This document shows positions 16,393 through 23,353 of a DNA stretch of 35,930 bases, piece by piece. Both the position numbers and the translations under genes were made by a program. The DNA lies in NCBI GenBank assembly GCA_964616985.1, contig CAZTVF010000047.1:1-35930 (forward strand). Direction: 5' to 3'. Every line of letters begins with the position of its first letter. Position 1 is the first letter of the stretch. This stretch comes from CAZTVF01 sp964616985. GTDB lineage: Bacteria; Planctomycetota; Phycisphaerae; SM23-33. The notes beneath the pieces are model-generated. The model was not told the origin of the DNA and did not search any database. It worked only from the letters and a program-made list of their open reading frames with translations.

Positions 16393-18222
16393 TCAAAACT
16401 CCTCGATCTTCTTGCCCGTGGCCGTGTCGCGTAGAACCTCGTCCATCTGCGCCTGCGTCAGCGGCGAGGCCGCATCGTTCGCCGCCCGCATCGCCGCGTC
16501 GATGGCGTCGCCGTCGTCGCCGGCCAGCTTCGCCTTGAGCGCCGTCACAGCCGCCGCCAGGGCCTGACGCTGCTCGGCCGTGAGCACGTGCCCCGCGCGG
16601 GCGACCGACTTGTCGATCGCCGTAATGATCCGCTGGGCCTCGTTCCGCAGATCGATCAGGCGGTGGGCGGCGAAGTCCTCCACCGCGTGACGGTAGGACT
16701 CCTTCACCATCGTATCCACCTCTTCACGCGTCAGGCCATGCGAGGGCGTTACCTGCACAGAGGCCTCCTTGCCGCTTTTGAGCTCGCGAGCATACACGTT
16801 GAGGATGCCGTTGGCGTCGATCAGGAACGTCACGTGCACCCGCGGCATGTTGGCCGGCATGGGCGGAATGCCCTTGAGCACGAACCGCCCCAGCGTGCGG
16901 CAATCCTTCGCCAGCTCGCGCTCGCCCTGGAGAATATGGATGTCCACGCCCGTCTGCCCGTCCACGTACGTGGTGAACGTCTCGCTCGCCTGGCAGGGCA
17001 CGGTGCTGTTGCGCATGATGAGCTTGCCCATCGCGCCGCCCAGCGTCTCGATGCCCAGCGACAGCGGCGTCACGTCCAGCAGCAGCGTGTCGCGGCGGAT
17101 GCCCGAGAGAATCCCTGCCTGCACGGCGGCGCCCAAGGCGACCACCTCGTCGGGGTTCAGGGCCGTGTACAACGGGCGGCCGAAGAACTCTTCGACCCGC
17201 TGGAGGACCAGCGGGATCCGCGTGCAGCCGCCCACCATGACCACCTCGTCAATCTCCTTCGGCGTGAGCTTGGCGTCGGCCAGGGCCGCCCGGCAGTGCT
17301 CGATAGTGTGCTCGACCCACCGGGCCGAGCGGGCCTCGAATTCCTGGCGGGTGATGACGCGTTCGAATCTCCGGCCGCCGCCCAGGTCAACCTCCAGGCG
17401 GGCCGAAGGCTCGGTGGACAGGCGGATCTTGGTCGCCTCGGCGAAGTTTCGCAGCGCCTGCCGCGTGGCCGGCGGGAATTCCAGCTCGGCCCCGAATTTC
17501 GCGCGGATCTCGCCGACGATCAGGTCGATGAGCTCGCGGTCGAGGTCGTCGCCGCCCAGGTGCGTGTCGCCATTGGTGCTGAGCACCTGGAAGACGCCCT
17601 GGCTGCAGCGAAGGACGGAGATGTCGAACGTCCCGCCGCCGAAGTCGTACACGGCGATGCAGGCGTCCTCCTTGCGGTCCAGGCCATACGCCAGGGCCGC
17701 GGCGGTGGGTTCGTTCACGATGCGCCGGACGTCGAGGCCGGCGATCCGCCCGGCGTCGCGCGTGGCCTGGCGCTGGGCGTCGTCGAAATAGGCGGGGACC
17801 GTGATGACGGCCTGGGTGATCTTGCGGCCGGTGGCGGCCTCGGCCCGCGCCCGCACCTCGCGCAAGATCGTCGCGGACAGTTCCTGCGGCGTCATGAGGC
17901 GGCCGCTGACGTCGACGAGCACCGTGTCGTGCGGGCCCTCGGTGATCGGGTACGGAAGGAACTTGAGGTCCTCCTGCACGTCGGCGATTCCCTTGCCCAT
18001 CAGGCGTTTGATGGAGTAGACGGTGCTGGTGGGGTTCTCCACCGCGTGGGAGCGTGCCTCGCTGCCGACCGTGACGCGGCCGTCGGCCGCGAAGGCCATC
18101 ACGCTGGGCACCAGCGTGTTGCCGGCGGCATCTCTCACCATCACCGGCCCGGCCTGCGCCATGTACGCGCCAAGCGAGTTGGTCGTGCCCAGGTCAATTC
18201 CGAGTATCAATTCGTCGGTCAT
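16393..18222 (-). CDS. hscA: HscA, Hsp70-type chaperone for Fe-S cluster transfer
   Basis: The 609-residue Hsp70 begins LILGIDLGTTNSLGAYM (phosphate-1 loop at about 8-16). It has AVITVPAYFDDAQRQATRDAGRIAGL, RIVNEPTAAALAYGLD, VYDFGGGTFDISVL and VVMVGGCTRIPLV in the ATPase domain. The substrate-binding domain follows from DVTPLSLGIETLGG. Placement between hscB and fdx, together with an LPPVK motif in the IscU encoded upstream, identifies HscA rather than general DnaK. HscA binds that motif and, with HscB, drives cluster release from IscU. The N-terminus lacks the longer leader seen in enterobacterial HscA, so by sequence alone it also resembles DnaK. Its start is 83 bases after hscB, with a hairpin between. 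Confidence 0.9.
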   Translation of the reverse strand: MTDELILGIDLGTTNSLGAYMAQAGPVMVRDAAGNTLVPSVMAFAADGRVTVGSEARSHAVENPTSTVYSIKRLMGKGIADVQEDLKFLPYPITEGPHDTVLVDVSGRLMTPQELSATILREVRARAEAATGRKITQAVITVPAYFDDAQRQATRDAGRIAGLDVRRIVNEPTAAALAYGLDRKEDACIAVYDFGGGTFDISVLRCSQGVFQVLSTNGDTHLGGDDLDRELIDLIVGEIRAKFGAELEFPPATRQALRNFAEATKIRLSTEPSARLEVDLGGGRRFERVITRQEFEARSARWVEHTIEHCRAALADAKLTPKEIDEVVMVGGCTRIPLVLQRVEEFFGRPLYTALNPDEVVALGAAVQAGILSGIRRDTLLLDVTPLSLGIETLGGAMGKLIMRNSTVPCQASETFTTYVDGQTGVDIHILQGERELAKDCRTLGRFVLKGIPPMPANMPRVHVTFLIDANGILNVYARELKSGKEASVQVTPSHGLTREEVDTMVKESYRHAVEDFAAHRLIDLRNEAQRIITAIDKSVARAGHVLTAEQRQALAAAVTALKAKLAGDDGDAIDAAMRAANDAASPLTQAQMDEVLRDTATGKKIEEF

Positions 18223-18242
18223 TCTCTGTCAGCCTTTTTTGT

Positions 18243-18278
18243 CCACGAACCCGCCTGTCGCTGACGGCAGGTTCGTGG
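18243..18278. repeat. Intercistronic hairpin between hscB and hscA
   Basis: CCACGAACC (18243-18251) pairs with GGTTCGTGG (18270-18278) around an 18-base loop, inside the longest gap of the hsc genes and just before the hscA ribosome site. In the transcript it is followed by an A-run rather than a U-run, so a stabilising or processing hairpin is more likely than a terminator. Confidence 0.5.
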
Positions 18279-18305
18279 GCACCTTCCTTCTTTGCCGTTA
18301 GCGGT

Positions 18306-18941
18306 CTAGAGCTGCGTCAGGAGTTTGCGGACGTAGGAGACGGCGTTGAGCTGCTGGCGAATCTCGCCGAGGAGGTCCTTGCGGACGGCCTCACAGGAGA
18401 GCGATTCCTGGTATTCCTCGAACAGCTTGCCGATCCGCCGGACCAGCCCGTCGTGCTGCGTCTGCAGGACGGTGCGGATGCGGCCCAGTTCGGCCTTGTT
18501 TCCGGCCGACCTGGCGTCGGCCATCTCTTCCTGCATCATCATCATGGTGCCCAGGAAGCCGCCGGGCACAGTCTTGTCCTCGGCCGACGTCTTGCCGCCG
18601 AAGAGCCCCAGCAGGTATGACGCCCGTGCAGCCGGGTCCTTCAGCGTGCGGTAGGCGTCGTTGACGCCCGCGGAGATCCGCAGGTGAAGCTCCTGCACCT
18701 CGTCGCTCTCGCCCGTGGCGAAGTCGGGGTGCGCGTGCCGGCTGAGCGCGATGAACTTGCGGTGCAACTCGGCCTCGTCCAGGTCGTACCGTCTTGGCAG
18801 GCCCAGCAGCGTGAAGTGATCGACGCCCGCGGCAGCCTCGGCGTTCAACGTGTGGCAAAAGTCGCACACGACGGGCGTGGACATCGGCTTACTGCATTGG
18901 CTGCACTTGGCCGGTGCGGCGGTCTTGTCAGTCTTGTTCAT
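18306..18941 (-). CDS. hscB: HscB co-chaperone with N-terminal tetracysteine (zinc-type) domain
   Basis: The 211-residue J-protein has two parts. Residues 13-29 hold CSQC and CDFC (C13, C16, C26, C29), a zinc-ribbon-like module. From about residue 41 there is an HscB J domain with HPD at 71-73, then ISAGVNDAYRTLKDPAARASYLLGL and a C-terminal three-helix domain that would bind IscU. HscB presents IscU to HscA. Enterobacterial HscB (about 171 residues) lacks the cysteine module, whereas human HSC20 has an N-terminal tetracysteine domain. ATG 18941 follows GAGGT closely and lies 7 bases after the embedded esterase gene, so the two are co-translated. Confidence 0.9.
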   Translation of the reverse strand: MNKTDKTAAPAKCSQCSKPMSTPVVCDFCHTLNAEAAAGVDHFTLLGLPRRYDLDEAELHRKFIALSRHAHPDFATGESDEVQELHLRISAGVNDAYRTLKDPAARASYLLGLFGGKTSAEDKTVPGGFLGTMMMMQEEMADARSAGNKAELGRIRTVLQTQHDGLVRRIGKLFEEYQESLSCEAVRKDLLGEIRQQLNAVSYVRKLLTQL

Positions 18942-18948
18942 GGTTACC

Positions 18949-19716
18949 TCAAAGGGCCTGCTGTCCGACCAGCCCGGCCAGCCAATGCCTTAGCTTGCGG
19001 CGATCGGGCGAGTCGGTGGTGATCCATTCGTCGCTGTGGCCAAGGCCGGCGATCTCGACGGCCTCGGCCGGGAAGCCTAGTTCATCCAGCATCGCCTTGC
19101 CGAGGAGGCTGTTGGCCTTGCCGCCGTCCTCGCTGCCCCAGGTGATGAAGCTGGGCCTGCCGGCGATGCGGCAGAGGCGCTGCCGTGCGCCGTCGGGCGT
19201 GAAGTGGCCGCCATCATGGTGACTGTGCGGCAGGAAGCCCGCCCACAGGCTCGCCACGCAGTCATCGTGCAGGCCGACGTACCCGCACGCGATCGCGCCG
19301 CGGGAGAAGCCCGTGAGGAAGACCCGGCCGGCGTCGCCGCCGAAATCCTCGCACACTCGCCCCACCTGGCGGCGGCAGTATTCCACCGTCGCCTCCAGGT
19401 CGCCCCACCACTGCAGGGCCGGGGCCTTGGCGGCGCTGTCCACAAACGGCAGCGCCAGCCAGATGAAGCCCCGGCCGCCCGACTGGTAAAAGCCGAGCTT
19501 GCAGTCCTCCCAACGGCCTGTGCAGCACGGCGGATACTGGTTGCCAGGGTACTCGACGATCACAGGATACCGCTGGCCCCTGCGCCAATCGGTGGGCAGG
19601 TACAGCCCGTGATAGAGCGCCGTGCCCGAGAACTCCGGCGCCTGCACGCGCGCAAACCGCCCCGCCGCCGGGGCGGCGTCGGTGAGTTCAGGTTTGCGTG
19701 GTTCCAGTTCGGTCAT
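18949..19716 (-). CDS. Alpha/beta-hydrolase embedded in the ISC operon
   Basis: The 255-residue protein has an alpha/beta-hydrolase fold: YPVIVEYPGNQYPP (first strand and oxyanion region), VFLTGFSRGAIACGYVG (nucleophile Ser in GFSRG), FITWGSEDGG (candidate acid) and IAGLGHSDEWI (catalytic His). It has no signal peptide. It sits between iscA and hscB, with only 7 bases to hscB but 172 bases of repeat DNA to iscA. Known isc operons do not contain such a gene. The tight junction to hscB implies co-expression; a role in Fe-S assembly is not implied by the fold. The weak ribosome site upstream of ATG 19716 leaves the start somewhat uncertain. It may be a cargo gene brought in with the repeats. Confidence 0.75.
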   Translation of the reverse strand: MTELEPRKPELTDAAPAAGRFARVQAPEFSGTALYHGLYLPTDWRRGQRYPVIVEYPGNQYPPCCTGRWEDCKLGFYQSGGRGFIWLALPFVDSAAKAPALQWWGDLEATVEYCRRQVGRVCEDFGGDAGRVFLTGFSRGAIACGYVGLHDDCVASLWAGFLPHSHHDGGHFTPDGARQRLCRIAGRPSFITWGSEDGGKANSLLGKAMLDELGFPAEAVEIAGLGHSDEWITTDSPDRRKLRHWLAGLVGQQAL

Positions 19717-19760
19717 GATCTGCGTCTTGTCTCATTCGTCGCGTCGCGGCCATTGCGCGC

Positions 19761-19872
19761 GGGTGGCGGCCTTCCCAGCGGTTGGGGTGGCGGCCTTCCC
19801 AGCGGTTGGGGTGGCGGCCTTCCCAGGCCGCCGCCTCCCTCGCCGCTTGGCGGCGGCCCCGGAAGGCCGCCT
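19761..19872. repeat. 24-bp tandem repeat running into a family-1 hairpin, within the ISC operon
   Basis: Units at 19761-19784 and 19785-19808 are identical 24-mers (core GGGTGGCGGCCTTCCCAG). A third, from 19809, diverges after 18 bases into the family-1 palindrome. The region 19813-19835 then pairs with 19849-19871 with two mismatches, giving a long hairpin. This 172-base spacer between iscA and the esterase gene is otherwise empty. Confidence 0.85.
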
Positions 19873-19888
19873 GCCGTGTCGATTCCTA

Positions 19889-20215
19889 TCAGGCGGAGAA
19901 GCTTGACCCGCAGCCGCACTTCTTCTTGGCGTTGGGGTTGTTGAAGACGAACTGCTGCTTGAGCATGTCCTCTTCCCAATCCACCTCGGTGCCGTTGATG
20001 AAGAGGTAGCTCTTGGGATCGCAGATCACCCGCAGGCCGTGGCTCTGGGAGACCTCGTCGTCGGGGGCCGGCTCGGCGGCCACGTCCAGTATGTAGTTGA
20101 ACCCGCTGCACCCGCCGCCCTTGATGCCCACGCGAAGGCACGAGTTGGCCGGCATGCCGTTCTTCTCGAAGACGCTCTTGATCTTCGCCGCCGCTTTTTC
20201 CGTGATCGTGATCAT
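19889..20215 (-). CDS. iscA: IscA, A-type Fe-S carrier
   Basis: The 108-residue A-type carrier has the three conserved cysteines C36 (GGGCSGF), C100 and C102 (CGCGSSF near the C-terminus). It accepts or delivers clusters, mainly [4Fe-4S], downstream of IscU. ATG 20215 follows GAGGT with good spacing and lies 34 bases after iscU. Length and motif order are normal for the IscA/HesB family. The operon order iscU-iscA supports IscA over ErpA. Confidence 0.94.
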   Translation of the reverse strand: MITITEKAAAKIKSVFEKNGMPANSCLRVGIKGGGCSGFNYILDVAAEPAPDDEVSQSHGLRVICDPKSYLFINGTEVDWEEDMLKQQFVFNNPNAKKKCGCGSSFSA

Positions 20216-20249
20216 CGTCTTACCTCATCCAGAAAAGGGAAAGCCGCGA

Positions 20250-20645
20250 TTATCCCTGCGTATCTTTTCCGTTCTTGCGCTTCCAGTCGGCGATTGCCGC
20301 CTTGACCGCGTCCTCGGCCAGCACCGAGCAGTGAATCTTCACCGGCGGCAAGGCGAGCTCGTTGGCAATGTCCGAATTCTTCAAATCGGCCGCCTGGTCT
20401 ACCTTGCGGCCCTTCAGCCATTCGGTCGCCAGCGAGCTGGCCGCGATGGCCGAGCCGCACCCGAACGTCTTGAACTTGGCGTCCTTGATCGTGCCGTCGT
20501 CGGCAACCTCGATCTGCAGCTTCATCACGTCGCCGCATTCGGGCGCTCCCACGATGCCCGTGCCCACGTTGGACGCGTTCTTGTCCAGCGAGCCCACGTT
20601 CCGCGGGTTGTTGAAATGGTCGATCACCTTGTCGCTATAGGCCAT
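20250..20645 (-). CDS. iscU: IscU, Fe-S cluster scaffold
   Basis: The 131-residue scaffold has ligands C37 and D39 (APECGD), C63 (FGCGSAIAASS), H105 and C106. It also has the HscA-recognition motif LPPVK at 99-103, at the same positions as in E. coli IscU. It receives sulfur from IscS and passes clusters on with HscA/HscB. The start ATG 20645 lies 2 bases after the iscS stop with AAGGAAG inside iscS. A much longer open frame continues upstream antisense-like within iscS; homology begins exactly at this Met. Confidence 0.96.
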   Translation of the reverse strand: MAYSDKVIDHFNNPRNVGSLDKNASNVGTGIVGAPECGDVMKLQIEVADDGTIKDAKFKTFGCGSAIAASSLATEWLKGRKVDQAADLKNSDIANELALPPVKIHCSVLAEDAVKAAIADWKRKNGKDTQG

Positions 20646-20647
20646 GA

Positions 20648-21979
20648 TTAGTCTTCCTTCCACTGCACTTTGCTGATGTCGATGCCTTCCTGGGCCATCT
20701 CGTACAGCGGGCTGAGCTCGCGAAGCTCCTTGACGGCCCGCACGATCTGGGCGGCGGCGTAGTCCACCTCCGCCTCGGTGGTGAAACGCCCCAGGCTGAA
20801 GCGGATCGAGCTGTGCGCCAGCTCGTCCCGCACGCCCATCGCCTTGAGCACGTGGCTGGGCTCCAGGCTGGCCGACGTGCACGCCGAGCCGCTGGACACC
20901 GCGATGTCCTTCATCTTCATCATCAGGCTCTCGCCCTCGACGAAGTCGAACGACAGGTTCGCCGTGCCCGGCAGGCGCAGCGTCGGGTGGCCGTTGCGCT
21001 TCACGTGGCCCAGCTGCGACATGATCGTGTTTTCCAGGCGGTCGCGCAAGGCCGTGATCCGGGCGGCCTCGGCGGCCTGGTCGGCCCGCGCGATCTCGCA
21101 CGCAGCGCCCAGCCCGACGATGCCCGGCACGTTCAGCGTGCCGCTCCGCATGCCGCGTTCGTGCCCGCCGCCGTCCATCTGGCATTGCAGGCGGACGCGC
21201 GGGTCCTTGCGGCGGACGTACAGGGCCCCGACGCCCTTGGGGCCGTAAATTTTGTGCGCCGAGATGCTCAGCAGGTCGATGCCCATGGCGTTGACGTCGA
21301 TGGGCACCTTGCCCACGGCCTGCGTGGCGTCGGTGTGCAGGAAGACGCCCCGCCGCTTGGCCACCTGGCCGATCTCCGCGATCGGGTTCAGCGCGCCCGT
21401 CTCGTTGTTCGCCAGCATCAGCGAGATCAGGATGGTCTTGTCCGTGATGGCCGCCTCCGCCTGCTGGGCCGAAACGATCCCGTTCTCGTCAGGCCGCAGC
21501 CATGTCACCGAGCATCCCGCCTCCTCGAGGCGCTTGCACGGATCGATAACGGCCTTGTGCTCGGCCGGGCAGGTGATGATGTGGTTGCCTTTTTCGCGGT
21601 ACATGGCCGCGACGCCCTTGATGGCGAGGTTGTCGCTCTCGGTGGCGCCGGAGGTGAAGACGATGTCCTTGGCCGACGCCCCGATCAGGGCGGCGACCTG
21701 CTCGCGGGCCTTCTCCACGGCGGCCTCGGCCTTCCAGCCGAAACTGTGGCTGCGGCTGGCCGCATTGCCGAAATCGGTGGTCAGGTACGGCATCATCACC
21801 TCCAGGACCCTGGGGTCCAGGGGCGTGGTGGCGTTGTAGTCCATGTAGATCGGCAGCGACAGCCCCGCCGGCGCTGCCGCCTGGGGCTTGCAGCAGTCCT
21901 CGCTGGGGCCGCAGCAGCAGTCGCCGCTGCATCCGGCGGCGTCCTCGTTCATCGCATCATCATGAGTTCTGTCGGTCAC
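20648..21979 (-). CDS. iscS: IscS cysteine desulfurase with Cys-rich N-terminal extension
   Basis: The 443-residue protein starts at GTG 21979 with AAGGA seven bases upstream. From about residue 43 it follows the group I desulfurase pattern: IYMDYNATTPLDPRV, FTSGATESDNLAIKG, the PLP-binding Lys243 in SAHKIYGPKG and the catalytic loop SSGSACTSASLEPSHVL with Cys367. The C-terminus ISKVQWKED has the form typical of housekeeping IscS. Residues 1-42 are an extra segment containing six cysteines within 14 residues (C17, C21-C23, C29, C30); E. coli IscS (404 residues) lacks it. An alternative ATG at residue 10 would still keep the cysteines. IscS supplies persulfide sulfur to IscU. The gene lies 15 bases after iscR. 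Confidence 0.95.
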   Translation of the reverse strand: MTDRTHDDAMNEDAAGCSGDCCCGPSEDCCKPQAAAPAGLSLPIYMDYNATTPLDPRVLEVMMPYLTTDFGNAASRSHSFGWKAEAAVEKAREQVAALIGASAKDIVFTSGATESDNLAIKGVAAMYREKGNHIITCPAEHKAVIDPCKRLEEAGCSVTWLRPDENGIVSAQQAEAAITDKTILISLMLANNETGALNPIAEIGQVAKRRGVFLHTDATQAVGKVPIDVNAMGIDLLSISAHKIYGPKGVGALYVRRKDPRVRLQCQMDGGGHERGMRSGTLNVPGIVGLGAACEIARADQAAEAARITALRDRLENTIMSQLGHVKRNGHPTLRLPGTANLSFDFVEGESLMMKMKDIAVSSGSACTSASLEPSHVLKAMGVRDELAHSSIRFSLGRFTTEAEVDYAAAQIVRAVKELRELSPLYEMAQEGIDISKVQWKED

Positions 21980-21994
21980 GGTTCGTCCTTTGCT

Positions 21995-22435
21995 CTATTT
22001 CGGACTCGAGGCCGCGGGTTGCTCCACGATCTCGGCCAGCGTCACCTTCCTGAGAAAATCGTTCAGCTTGCGATGCACACGATGGACCGGATCGGAGACG
22101 GGACAGCGTGCCATCTGCTCGCACGTGCATTCCGCGTCGCCGGCCCGGTCCGTCATGCACTCCGCCATTCGCACCGGCCGCTCAATCGCACCGATGAGGT
22201 CGGCGAGATTGATCTCCTCCGGCCGCCGGGCCAGGCGGTACCCTCCCCGCGCGCCTCGAACTGATTCCACGTAGCCCGTGGAGCAGAGCTCCTTGAGCAC
22301 GTTCATCAGCAGGCCCGCCGGCACCCCGAACAGTTCGGCGATCTCCCGGGCGCTGGTCACCTCTCCCGTGCCCATCCGCGCCAGGTGCGTCATCGCAATC
22401 AGTCCATATCCTGTTTTCTTGGTCAATGCCAGCAT
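21995..22435 (-). CDS. iscR: IscR-type Rrf2 transcription regulator
   Basis: The 146-residue Rrf2-family regulator has an N-terminal winged helix (residues about 10-70, VTSAREIAELFGVPAGLLMNVLKEL, then a wing RGARGGYRLARRP). It also has a cysteine cluster C93, C103, C105, C111 for a likely Fe-S cluster. The cysteine spacing differs from E. coli IscR (C92, C98, C104), so the ligand set is uncertain. ATG 22435 has AAGGA seven bases upstream. As first gene of the ISC operon, with an operator-like site in its own promoter, it most likely represses the operon when its cluster is loaded. Confidence 0.88.
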   Translation of the reverse strand: MLALTKKTGYGLIAMTHLARMGTGEVTSAREIAELFGVPAGLLMNVLKELCSTGYVESVRGARGGYRLARRPEEINLADLIGAIERPVRMAECMTDRAGDAECTCEQMARCPVSDPVHRVHRKLNDFLRKVTLAEIVEQPAASSPK

Positions 22436-22456
22436 CGGCGATTCCTTACTTACGGA

Positions 22457-22485
22457 AATATAGCACTCTTTTAGTCCCATTTCAA
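22457..22485 (-). promoter_or_regulatory. ISC operon promoter with IscR-like operator
   Basis: On the minus strand TTGAAA (22485-22480), a 17-base spacer and TATATT (22462-22457) form a good promoter in an unusually AT-rich patch. Spanning spacer and -10 is GACTAAAAGAGTGCTATAT (22476-22458), which resembles the right part of the IscR type-1 site (GACT, four A/T, AGT, then TAT). Cluster-dependent autorepression by IscR is the natural reading. The ATG at 22435 would follow a leader of about 15 bases. Confidence 0.6.
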
Positions 22486-22578
22486 TATCAAATGATACTT
22501 TTTTGGTACGGTATCGCCACTGCCGCCTTTGCATCCCTACAATGAGCGTCAGAAGAAGCTCTCGGAAAGGAGTCTGCC

Positions 22579-23232
22579 ATGACCATCGAAGTAAAGTGGT
22601 TCGGCCATGCGAGTTTCAGGATCGCGACGGAGGGGAATGTGATCTACATCGACCCGTGGAAGATCCCGGGAGAGCCGCACGACGCCGACGCGGTATTCGT
22701 GTCTCACAGCCACTACGACCACTGCTCGCTGCTGGACGTGAAGAAGGTGTCGAAGGCGGACACGGCCGTGGTCGCGCCGGCTGAGACCATCGAGAAACTG
22801 GGTGCGACCAACGCGATCACGCCTGGCGAGCTGCTGCGGTTCAAGGACGTGACCATCGAGGCGGTCGCCGCCTACAACATCGGCAGGACGTTCCACCCCC
22901 GCGGGCACGACTGGTGCGGCGCGGTCATCACCATCGGCGGACACCGGATCTACTACGCCGGCGACACCGACCTGATTCCCGAGATGAGCGACCTCAAAGA
23001 CGTGGAACTAGCCATGTTTCCCGTTGGCGGCACCTACACCCTTAACGGCGCCGAGGCCGCCAAGGCCGCCAAGGCTGTCGGCTGCCGCGCCGCCATCCCC
23101 TACCACTGGGGCGACATCGTCGGCAGCGAACAGGACGCCGAAGAATTCAAACGAAACGCGCCCTGTGAAGTGCACATCCTGAAGCCCGGGCAAAGCCTGA
23201 TGCTGCAGACGGAAAGAGCAAAGCAGGGATGA
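22579..23232 (+). CDS. Metallo-beta-lactamase-fold hydrolase (UlaG-like)
   Basis: The 217-residue protein has the metallo-beta-lactamase metal motif HSHYDH (H43, H45, D47, H48) after VKWFGHASFRIAT and VIYIDPWKIPGEP. Later come YYAGDTDLIPEM (metal-bridging Asp) and AAIPYHWGDIVGS (final His). This is the compact UlaG-like MBL group, often annotated as a metal-dependent hydrolase (UPF0173-like). ATG 22579 follows AAAGGAG. It is divergent from iscR, sharing a 143-base intergenic region, so one regulator could affect both. The substrate is unknown. The fold is certain; lactonase or phosphodiesterase activity cannot be decided here. Confidence 0.88.
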   Translation: MTIEVKWFGHASFRIATEGNVIYIDPWKIPGEPHDADAVFVSHSHYDHCSLLDVKKVSKADTAVVAPAETIEKLGATNAITPGELLRFKDVTIEAVAAYNIGRTFHPRGHDWCGAVITIGGHRIYYAGDTDLIPEMSDLKDVELAMFPVGGTYTLNGAEAAKAAKAVGCRAAIPYHWGDIVGSEQDAEEFKRNAPCEVHILKPGQSLMLQTERAKQG

Positions 23233-23353
23233 ACCTGCCTCCGGCAGGCAGCACATGAGGCGGTCACAGACTGGTCCACCAACGGTAGCACCGGCAGCGC
23301 CTTAGCCGGCGAAGCCTCTGCTGTTCTTCCTTCTTATCTGTGTTTATCCCCGT
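23233..23353. other. Convergent intergenic spacer with small hairpins
   Basis: Between the convergent MBL-fold and beta-helix genes lie two short stems: CTGCC/GGCAG just after the MBL stop, and CCGGC/GCCGG (23291-23295 with 23305-23309). They may end transcription from either side, but neither has a U-tract. No gene is seen. Confidence 0.35.

Noticed and set aside
18243..18278. Terminator between hscB and hscA
   Set aside because: In the transcript direction the hairpin is followed by A residues, not U residues, and hscA must be made with hscB; kept as an intercistronic hairpin.
19761..19832. Possible CRISPR array
   Set aside because: Units are contiguous 24-mers without unique spacers, form a GC-rich palindrome seen elsewhere, and no cas gene is present.
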